A stretch of DNA of 8,481 nt. Source: Desulfuromonas sp. SDB (lineage in GTDB: Bacteria; SDB-A). Shown here one piece after another: positions 1 through 5,383 of the stretch. Made by a program: the position numbers and the translations under genes. A model generated the notes under the pieces. It was not told the DNA's origin, made no database searches, and saw only the letters and a list, made by a program, of their open reading frames with translations. The stretch's first letter is position 1; the number at the start of each line of letters is the position of its first letter. Where the stretch lies: assembly GCA_001412365.1 (NCBI GenBank), contig LKUE01000087.1:1-8481 (forward strand), written 5' to 3'.

Positions 1-95
1 CCCAGAACACAGAGAATAATGGATACTGCTTCGCAGATGCCCACCACCCAGAGAAATATTTATTTGAGAAGAGGGTAGGGAAAGTTTATCTTTAA
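1..95 (+). CDS. possible 3' end of an unidentified upstream gene (partial)
   Basis: One forward frame is open from the left edge to a TAA at 93-95. Read from base 3 it gives about 30 residues with a protein-like composition, including GYCFADAHHPEKYLF and then KRVGKVYL before the stop. A second forward frame is also open until a TAG at 76-78 but reads as lower-quality sequence. I do not recognise the family and there is too little to identify it. If real, this gene ends just inside the promoter proposed for the next gene, which would make it the last gene of a preceding transcript. It could equally be non-coding. Confidence 0.33.
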   Translation, partial: QNTENNGYCFADAHHPEKYLFEKRVGKVYL

Positions 96-119
96 AATTT
101 ATTTTAGAACCGATATAAT
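91..119 (+). promoter_or_regulatory. sigma70-like promoter for the envC-like/holB/ricT/metG cluster
   Basis: A perfect TATAAT -10 box lies at 114-119. A TTTAAA hexamer at 91-96 matches four of six -35 consensus bases, with a 17-base spacer. Transcription would start near 126, leaving a leader of about 16 bases before the ATG at 142. AT-rich DNA upstream fits a promoter. It overlaps the end of the possible upstream reading frame (stop at 93-95). This is a pattern match only; no operator is obvious. Confidence 0.6.
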
Positions 120-130
120 ATGAGAAAATT

Positions 131-137
131 GAGGTGA
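131..137 (+). promoter_or_regulatory. ribosome binding site of the EnvC-like gene
   Basis: GAGGTGA sits four bases before the ATG at 142 and matches the anti-Shine-Dalgarno sequence well. An in-frame TGA at 130-132 excludes any longer N-terminus, so this site and the stop together fix the start. Confidence 0.7.
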
Positions 138-141
138 AATT

Positions 142-1353
142 ATGATTGTATTTTTTATATTTCTTATATGGACTGCTCAGATATCTGAAGATTTCTATCT
201 GCAGACTTTAAGAGAAAAACTTATTGAAATTGAGCAGAGAAGGGAACAGATGACCGAACAGTCCATTGAAATCGGACAGAAACTTGATCTGCTTATAGAA
301 CACCGCCAGTTGACCAAAGCTTTATTAGATTCTCTAAGGGTTAGAAGAGAACTTCTGGAAAGAGATTCGGCGAGGATTTATGAAGCCTACCATCATATTA
401 ATTCCCGAAGTTCGGTGTACGACAGTTTGTTGTCAGATAAGCTTAGACAGCTTTATAAATACGGAAATCCCTCCGCCCTGGAAGTATTTTTATCCGAAGA
501 AACTTTTTCAGATTTTGTAAATAGAATTGAGTACCTTTCCCGTACTACTGATGAGGTAAGTCGGATTGTAAGTTCAACCAGTGATTTGCGGTTTAACCTG
601 AGACGTAAAATTGATTCCTTAAACGCCATGATCCAAAGGCTGGACCAATTGAAACAGGAGATTTCCATAGAACAGCAGGAGATATTAAGGGACTCAGTGG
701 AGTACATTGACTTGCTGGCTAAACTGGATTCTTCCATATCTGCTCAGGAATTGCTCCGGGAAGAGATAAATGAAGCCGCTCAGGAAATCCACCGTCAAAT
801 TCAGGCTCATGAACGGTCTACAATATTATCTTCCCATAACAATGGAAGTTCTAGTCCCCCCAGCACCACCATGGTCTCAGTGGGGGAAAATTCAAATCAT
901 CAAATTGAGATAATTGACAGCTCAACTAATCAAACTACAAATCCCCAGGGCATAGATCCAAGCCATTATTTTGAACAGAACAAGGGCAATATTCCCAGAC
1001 CTTTATCCGGAGAGGTGATTGAAACCTTTCAACCGGCGAGGGGGGTTTTAGGGAACGGAATTGATATTGCTGCAGAGGTGGGCTCTTCAGTTAGATCAGT
1101 AGCCAGCGGAGTTGTCTACTATACCCAGAGATTCGTGGGATTGGGCAATGTAGTGATGATTGATCATGGCAACAGTTATGTTACTTTATACGGATATTTA
1201 TCTTCCCCTCTTTCTGTAGAGCCAGGTCAACAGGTTACCGCCGGTCAAACTGTGGGCACGGTAGGTGAACATCCCCTGGGTCTGTCATCCCGGCTTCATT
1301 TTGAAATTAGAATTCATATGAAACCGGTTAATCCCCTAGAATACCTTCAGTAG
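142..1353 (+). CDS. EnvC-like murein hydrolase activator (coiled coil plus degenerate LytM/M23 domain)
   Basis: Predicted envelope protein of 403 residues in the EnvC/PcsB-like group. Residues 1-15 form a short hydrophobic export signal (IVFFIFLIW) with no basic residue in front. Residues about 20-105 and 140-225 are charged, heptad-like coiled coils. Between them lies the typical segment LYKYGNPSALEVFL (104-117) followed by FSDFVNRIEYL (122-132). A Ser/Asn/Thr/Pro-rich linker runs about 230-280, and a LytM/M23 fold occupies about 286-403. Several zinc-site residues of active M23 peptidases are missing: the His of HxGxD is Gly304 (Asp308 remains), the first His of HxH is Arg384 (His386 remains), and YxHL reads YGYL at 350-353. 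EnvC of gamma-proteobacteria is degenerate in the same way and activates cell-separation amidases rather than cutting peptidoglycan, so I infer an activator role in the periplasm. First gene of the cluster. An in-frame TGA at 130 fixes the ATG. The family is secure; the partner amidase is not in the window. Confidence 0.88.
   Translation: MIVFFIFLIWTAQISEDFYLQTLREKLIEIEQRREQMTEQSIEIGQKLDLLIEHRQLTKALLDSLRVRRELLERDSARIYEAYHHINSRSSVYDSLLSDKLRQLYKYGNPSALEVFLSEETFSDFVNRIEYLSRTTDEVSRIVSSTSDLRFNLRRKIDSLNAMIQRLDQLKQEISIEQQEILRDSVEYIDLLAKLDSSISAQELLREEINEAAQEIHRQIQAHERSTILSSHNNGSSSPPSTTMVSVGENSNHQIEIIDSSTNQTTNPQGIDPSHYFEQNKGNIPRPLSGEVIETFQPARGVLGNGIDIAAEVGSSVRSVASGVVYYTQRFVGLGNVVMIDHGNSYVTLYGYLSSPLSVEPGQQVTAGQTVGTVGEHPLGLSSRLHFEIRIHMKPVNPLEYLQ
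857..886 (+). repeat. imperfect inverted repeat in the linker-coding part of the EnvC-like gene
   Basis: CCCCCA at 857-862 is the exact complement of TGGGGG at 881-886. The 18 bases between them contain the self-complementary ACCATGGT (867-874). It could form a GC-rich hairpin in mRNA, followed by an A-rich stretch. It encodes part of the Ser/Pro/Thr-rich linker, where protein constraint is weak. It may be chance; a terminator is unlikely because a run of T does not follow. Confidence 0.25.
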
Positions 1354-1356
1354 TTG

Positions 1357-2406
1357 ATGAATATTAATGACATTATCGGTCAGGGGGGGGTGGTTGAATT
1401 TCTCCGAACTGCTCATAAACAAAACAGAATTGCCAGTTTATATATTTTTCATGGACCCCCCAGTGTGGGAAAAACCACCACTGCGATCAGTTTTGCGGCA
1501 GGAGTAAATTGTGCGGATAATCCCGGTATCGGTTGCGGGAAATGCAAAATATGCAAAAAATTTCTTGAAATTAATCATCCCGATCTAATCATCATATCTC
1601 CGGTGGATAGTTCTGATCCCAAACAAATTGAACAGCATCAATCTGATATGATAGAACAGCAGAGATGGAGGATAAATGAATCTCCCCAATCCATGATCAG
1701 AATAATTCAGATCAGAGACCTTCAGGAGAAGCTGAAGTTTCACCGTTGGTCTGCTTCCCGCAGGTTTGTGGTGGTGGTAGATGCTGAAAAAATGAGAGTG
1801 GAAACTGCCAATGCTTTCTTGAAGACTTTGGAAGAACCTCCGGTTGATACTACTATTATTTTGGTAACTTCACAGCTTAATTCACTGTTGCCCACTATTA
1901 TATCCAGGGCTCAATTGGTGAAGTTCAATAAGCTGAAGCCGGAGCAGATCAGTGAAATTCTCCACCAGAAATATTCAATATCTCTCACCCAGGCGGAGCA
2001 GGCTGCTAAATTAGGAAATGGACAGTTGCAAAAATCATTGAAATTTGCTATAGATGAAGATTTAATAAATTTCAGATTGGAAATCATTGAATCATATTTA
2101 AAAAAATCAACAGCTGATTTCGTTAAAATTTGTCCGGTGAGAATTAATCAGCGGGAACAAATGATGATTTTACTTGAATTTATGAATATTTTAAATCAGG
2201 ATTGCATGTATATTAAGCTGGGGCTTGCAGATAAAATTGTAAATTATGACTTCAAACAAAGACTTGTGGACTATGTAAAAAAAGTGGATATCACTAAACT
2301 GATTGAAAACAATGATATTTTAGAACAAGCTTATCAATCCTTGAATTTATTTATTGATCCGGTTTTAATCAGAGACCATCTTATTGGAGAAATTTATGAA
2401 TGTTAA
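1357..2406 (+). CDS. holB: DNA polymerase III subunit delta' (clamp loader)
   Basis: AAA+ subunit of the clamp loader, which loads the sliding clamp onto primed DNA together with DnaX and delta. Length is 349 residues from ATG 1357, usual for the family. Visible motifs are an intact Walker A, GPPSVGKT (33-40); a four-cysteine zinc module, Cys52, Cys60, Cys63 and Cys66; a Walker B strand VVVVDAEKM (138-146); LEEPP (158-162); sensor 1 VTSQ (170-173); and the SRA of the usual SRC motif at 183-185. The C-terminal collar half (about 200-349) is poorly conserved, as is normal. Between the zinc module and Walker B the protein is longer than the compact Gram-positive and E. coli forms, by roughly 25 residues (about 84-112). 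The gene starts 3 bases after the EnvC-like stop without a clear Shine-Dalgarno sequence, so translation is probably coupled. A TTG at 1354, directly before the ATG, is an alternative start. An eight-G run lies near the 5' end. Its 3' end overlaps ricT. Confidence 0.9.
   Translation: MNINDIIGQGGVVEFLRTAHKQNRIASLYIFHGPPSVGKTTTAISFAAGVNCADNPGIGCGKCKICKKFLEINHPDLIIISPVDSSDPKQIEQHQSDMIEQQRWRINESPQSMIRIIQIRDLQEKLKFHRWSASRRFVVVVDAEKMRVETANAFLKTLEEPPVDTTIILVTSQLNSLLPTIISRAQLVKFNKLKPEQISEILHQKYSISLTQAEQAAKLGNGQLQKSLKFAIDEDLINFRLEIIESYLKKSTADFVKICPVRINQREQMMILLEFMNILNQDCMYIKLGLADKIVNYDFKQRLVDYVKKVDITKLIENNDILEQAYQSLNLFIDPVLIRDHLIGEIYEC
1383..1390 (+). repeat. eight-base poly-G tract inside the holB 5' end
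   Basis: GGGGGGGG spans codons 9 to 12 of holB (Gln-Gly-Gly-Val). A one-base slip would shift the frame and abolish nearly the whole protein. The frame is intact here, as the downstream Walker A and zinc motifs read correctly. Tracts of this length can be slippage sites or error-prone positions in sequencing. Confidence 0.85.
2386..2390 (+). promoter_or_regulatory. ribosome binding site deciding the ricT start
   Basis: GGAGA lies five bases before the ATG at 2396, inside the last codons of holB. A TTG at 2384 would start an in-frame form four residues longer but overlaps this site and has no comparable site of its own, so the ATG at 2396 is preferred. Confidence 0.65.
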
Positions 2407-3205
2407 AGTAGATTTCGAGGGACATGGAAAGGCAATATGCAAATGTGAACTTTTAGTTCCTCCTGCGGTAGATGATTTTGTGGTGTGCATTAGGAGAATC
2501 GGGGAGGAAGTGGGTAGAATTATTGATGTGGGCAAACATCTATCCAATCTTCCCAATGAAGGAAATATTGTAAGATACGCTACAACCCAGGATATATTGC
2601 GATGGCAGGAGATCAGAGAAAGAGAAATCGCTTCCCTGGAGATTGCCAAAAAAAGAGTTGAACATTTTAATCTCCCTATGAAAATTGTGGATGTGGAGAT
2701 TGATACCGAAGAATCCAAGATCAGACTTTTCTTTGTAGCTGATGAAAGAATTGATTTTAGGGAACTGGTAAGAGACCTGGCCAAACACCTTCACACCAGA
2801 GTGGATCTGAGGCAGATTGGAGTAAGAGATTATGCCACCAGACTGGGGGGCATTGGTCCCTGCGGCAGGGAGACCTGTTGTTCAACTTTTTTAAAGGAAT
2901 TCAAACCGGTTACCCTGCAGGTGGTCAGAGATCAGAATTTAAATTTAAACACCCAGAAATTATCGGGGTTGTGCGGAAGGTTAATGTGCTGCATGACTTA
3001 CGAGTGGCAATTTTACAAAGAATCAGCGGCGGTGTTCCCGGTTATCGGTTCGATGGTTACCACTAATGATGGGGAAGAGGTAGAAGTTATCAGTACTCAT
3101 ATTTATCAGAACAAGATTACAGTGAAGAAAAGTTCTGGAGTGATTAAAACTCTTTCCTTGTCTGAAATAATTTGTGATAATCGAATTTGCAGTCATGTTA
3201 GGTGA
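2396..3205 (+). CDS. ricT: PSP1 domain protein, RicT (YaaT) family
   Basis: Protein of 269 residues, usual for the family, with the PSP1 C-terminal region over about 90-180. The hallmark is two cysteine clusters: GGIGPCGRETCCSTFL (151-166; Cys156, Cys161, Cys162) and SGLCGRLMCCMTYE (190-203; Cys193, Cys198, Cys199). Two more cysteines lie near the end (260 and 265), and two near the start (15 and 17). In Bacillus subtilis, RicT works with RicA and RicF in an iron-sulfur complex that affects RNase Y-dependent mRNA maturation, competence, sporulation and biofilm formation. In other phyla the role is poorly known, so only the family, not that pathway, is claimed. No RicA or RicF partner is present here. 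The start overlaps the holB end by 11 bases, so translation is likely coupled. A basic, Lys-rich strand near 240-252 may contact nucleic acid, but this is speculative. Cytoplasmic; no signal or membrane segment. Confidence 0.9.
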   Translation: MNVKVDFEGHGKAICKCELLVPPAVDDFVVCIRRIGEEVGRIIDVGKHLSNLPNEGNIVRYATTQDILRWQEIREREIASLEIAKKRVEHFNLPMKIVDVEIDTEESKIRLFFVADERIDFRELVRDLAKHLHTRVDLRQIGVRDYATRLGGIGPCGRETCCSTFLKEFKPVTLQVVRDQNLNLNTQKLSGLCGRLMCCMTYEWQFYKESAAVFPVIGSMVTTNDGEEVEVISTHIYQNKITVKKSSGVIKTLSLSEIICDNRICSHVR

Positions 3206-3207
3206 AT

Positions 3208-3213
3208 AGGAGG
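3208..3213 (+). promoter_or_regulatory. strong ribosome binding site for the TTG start of metG
   Basis: AGGAGG, a perfect core Shine-Dalgarno sequence, lies five bases before the TTG at 3219. No ATG occurs in a suitable position nearby, and the protein homology begins within the first ten residues, so the TTG start is well supported. Confidence 0.8.
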
Positions 3214-3218
3214 AATAT

Positions 3219-5267
3219 TTGAAAAAAAACGATAATTTCCAGCGGATTTTAGTCACTAGTGCTCTTCCCTATGCCAACGGTCCCCTGCATATTGGTCACT
3301 TAGCCGGCTGCTACCTTCCTGCAGATATTTTCGTCAGATACCAGAGATCCCTGGGCAAACAGGTAATCCATATCTGCGGAACTGATGAGCATGGAGTGCA
3401 GATGACCCTGAAAGCTGATCAGGAGAACATTACCCCCCAGCAATTGGTGGATAAATATCATGCTCTGATCAAAAAAGCTTTAAATAATCTGGGTATTTAT
3501 TATGAGAATTTTTCTCAAACTACCCGGGAGATACATATCCGCAATTCTCAGAAGTTTTTCTTGGTTTTACTGGAAAAAGGATACCTTGAATCCCAGGAAA
3601 TGGAGCAACTTTACTGTCCGAATTGTAAGAAATTTTTGCCGGACCGGTTTGTAGAGGGAATTTGTCCTTATTGCAAAAAACCGGAAGCCCGGGGAGACCA
3701 ATGCGAAAGCTGCGGAAGGTGGCTGGAGCCTTCAGCGCTTGTTGAACCCCAATGTAAAATATGCGGCACCACTCCCCACATGAAAACTACCCGTCATTGG
3801 TTTTTTAAACTGGATAAATTGGAGAATAAACTTAAACAGTGGCAAGCTACTAAACCGGACTGGAAAGATAATGTCCTTAAGTTCTGCGAAAATTGGTTTA
3901 AGGACGGATTAAAACCCCGGGCAATAACCCGGGATATAGATTGGGGAGTGCCTGTTCCGGTAGAAGGCTTTGAACATAAAGTTCTCTATGTGTGGTTTGA
4001 CGCACCCATCGGTTACATAACTGCCACCCAGGAATGGGGAGAGAAGATAATGAAAGACCCTCAATTGTGGAAAAAATACTGGATGGATGAGGACACCCAG
4101 ATGATTCATTTTATTGGGAAAGATAATATTGTATTTCACGCCATGGTATGGCCGGCAATGTTAATTGCTCACGGTGATTTTATATTGCCCGATCAAATTC
4201 CTGCCAATGAGTTTTTAAATATTGAGAGCAGAAAAATATCCACCAGCCGTAATTGGGCGGTTTGGGTAGATGAGGTTTTAGAAGTATTTCCCCCGGATAC
4301 TCTTAGATATGTGATCTCCGCAAATGCTCCTGAAAATTCAGATGCTGATTTTACCTGGAGTGAGTTTCAAAGAAGGGTAAATGATGAACTTGCAGATATA
4401 CTGGGTAATTTGGTAAACCGGACTTTAACCTTTATCAATAAATATTATCAGGGAATAATACCATTAGCGGATAATGTGGATGATGAATTCATCGAAGTTT
4501 TAACTGAAGCTCCCCGGGAAATCGGCAATTATCTGAGTAACTTTGAAGTTCGTAAAGCTTGTGCCCATATTATAAAATTAGCAAAAATGGGCAACCGTAT
4601 TTTCCAGGAAAACGAACCCTGGAAAACCAGGAAATCAGATCCGGTTAAGTGTGATCAAGCAATTTACCAATGTTCTTTGCTGTTGGATACTCTAGCTACA
4701 GTGATAGAGCCGATAATGCCGTTTACTGCTGAGAAAATTCATAAAATGATGGTTCTCTCACCCCGTTCCTGGGATCAAGCCGGATCAATACGCATTGATA
4801 GCGGTCACTGCATTAGTAAACATATTGAGATATTATTTGAAAAGATTGAAGATGATCAAATCAATCAACAAGTTGAGAAATTAGGAAAACCGCGAAAGGA
4901 AGTAAAATTGACCGATAAACCCTCTGCCCCTGAAAATTCTACGGATTATGCTGAAATCAGTGATCTGCAGAAATTGAAATTAAAAATTGGAACCATCCAG
5001 GAAGTGCAAAAGGTCCCTGATTCAAAAAATCTATATCAACTGAAAGTGGATTTAGGCGAAGAAACCAGACAGCTGGTGGCAGGGATGGTGCCTTACTATG
5101 AGGAATCTGAAATGGTCAATAAAAAGGTGGTGGTGGTGTCCAATTTAAAACCGGCTACCATAAGAGGAATTAAATCAGATGGTATGATTTTAGCTGCTGA
5201 AAGCTCAGGAATAGTCTCCTTATTGACTGTAGATAAAGATGTACCTCCTGGTTCCAAGATTAGATGA
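3219..5267 (+). CDS. metG: methionyl-tRNA synthetase with fused C-terminal tRNA-binding domain
   Basis: Class I aminoacyl-tRNA synthetase that charges tRNA(Met) with methionine in an ATP-dependent reaction; cytoplasmic. Length is 682 residues, typical of the long dimeric form. The Rossmann fold opens with LPYANGPLHIGHLAG, holding HIGH at 24-27. The connective-peptide region has four CxxC pairs (133/136, 149/152, 162/165, 179/182), enough for two zinc knuckles. WFDAPIGYI (259-267) and HFIGKDNIVFH (297-307) form the methionine/ATP pocket. The KMSKS loop reads KISTS (339-343) and leads into RNWAVW. The anticodon-binding helical domain spans about 380-540. A charged linker with a Lys/Glu-rich stretch (about 545-579) leads to the EMAPII/Trbp111-like domain (about 580-682) with VAGMVPYY and SNLKPATIRGIKSDGM. 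It starts with TTG behind a strong ribosome binding site, 13 bases after ricT, so it is likely the last gene of the transcript. No T-box or other leader is possible in so short a gap. Identification is secure. Confidence 0.97.
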   Translation: MKKNDNFQRILVTSALPYANGPLHIGHLAGCYLPADIFVRYQRSLGKQVIHICGTDEHGVQMTLKADQENITPQQLVDKYHALIKKALNNLGIYYENFSQTTREIHIRNSQKFFLVLLEKGYLESQEMEQLYCPNCKKFLPDRFVEGICPYCKKPEARGDQCESCGRWLEPSALVEPQCKICGTTPHMKTTRHWFFKLDKLENKLKQWQATKPDWKDNVLKFCENWFKDGLKPRAITRDIDWGVPVPVEGFEHKVLYVWFDAPIGYITATQEWGEKIMKDPQLWKKYWMDEDTQMIHFIGKDNIVFHAMVWPAMLIAHGDFILPDQIPANEFLNIESRKISTSRNWAVWVDEVLEVFPPDTLRYVISANAPENSDADFTWSEFQRRVNDELADILGNLVNRTLTFINKYYQGIIPLADNVDDEFIEVLTEAPREIGNYLSNFEVRKACAHIIKLAKMGNRIFQENEPWKTRKSDPVKCDQAIYQCSLLLDTLATVIEPIMPFTAEKIHKMMVLSPRSWDQAGSIRIDSGHCISKHIEILFEKIEDDQINQQVEKLGKPRKEVKLTDKPSAPENSTDYAEISDLQKLKLKIGTIQEVQKVPDSKNLYQLKVDLGEETRQLVAGMVPYYEESEMVNKKVVVVSNLKPATIRGIKSDGMILAAESSGIVSLLTVDKDVPPGSKIR

Positions 5268-5301
5268 ACTCGGCAGCAGATTAAATTTCAATTTTATTTA
5301 C

Positions 5302-5330
5302 TTAACTAGAGAACAAGTAATTGTTATAAT
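5302..5330 (+). promoter_or_regulatory. sigma70-like promoter upstream of smc
   Basis: The 116-base gap between metG and smc is strongly AT-rich. It holds a perfect TATAAT at 5325-5330 and, 17 bases upstream, TTAACT at 5302-5307, which matches four of six -35 bases. Transcription would start near 5337, giving a leader of about 47 bases. I see no clear terminator hairpin after metG, so smc may also receive read-through from the upstream genes. AT-rich DNA produces such matches often, so this stays a prediction. Confidence 0.5.
5312..5325. repeat. small inverted repeat in the smc promoter spacer
   Basis: AACAA (5312-5316) and TTGTT (5321-5325) are inverted around the four bases GTAA. The repeat lies between the proposed -35 and -10 boxes and touches the first base of the -10, a place where repressors often bind. 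It is short and in AT-rich DNA, so chance is a serious alternative. Confidence 0.3.
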
Positions 5331-5383
5331 TCTAGGTTTTTATCTTTCATATTTACAAATAATATTAAATAGAGAAATAAGAG

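Noticed and set aside
453-737. Open frame on the minus strand inside the EnvC-like gene
   Set aside because: It lies wholly opposite a well-supported coiled-coil region, has no ribosome binding site that stands out, and its translation resembles no family.
2365-2794. Two overlapping minus-strand open frames opposite the ricT 5' half
   Set aside because: Both are opposite conserved RicT sequence, Ser/Ile-rich in the manner of antisense shadows, and in conflict with each other.
2878-3066. Short forward open frame inside ricT
   Set aside because: It overlaps the conserved cysteine clusters of RicT in another frame and has no supporting motif.
3023-3256. Minus-strand open frame across the ricT-metG junction
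   Set aside because: It covers the real ribosome binding site and both gene ends, and its translation has no recognisable features.
3909-4139. Minus-strand open frame inside metG
   Set aside because: It is opposite the conserved catalytic region of methionyl-tRNA synthetase and is explained by that constraint.
5268-5301. Possible terminator after metG
   Set aside because: I could not find a GC-rich stem followed by a T run; the sequence is simply AT-rich.
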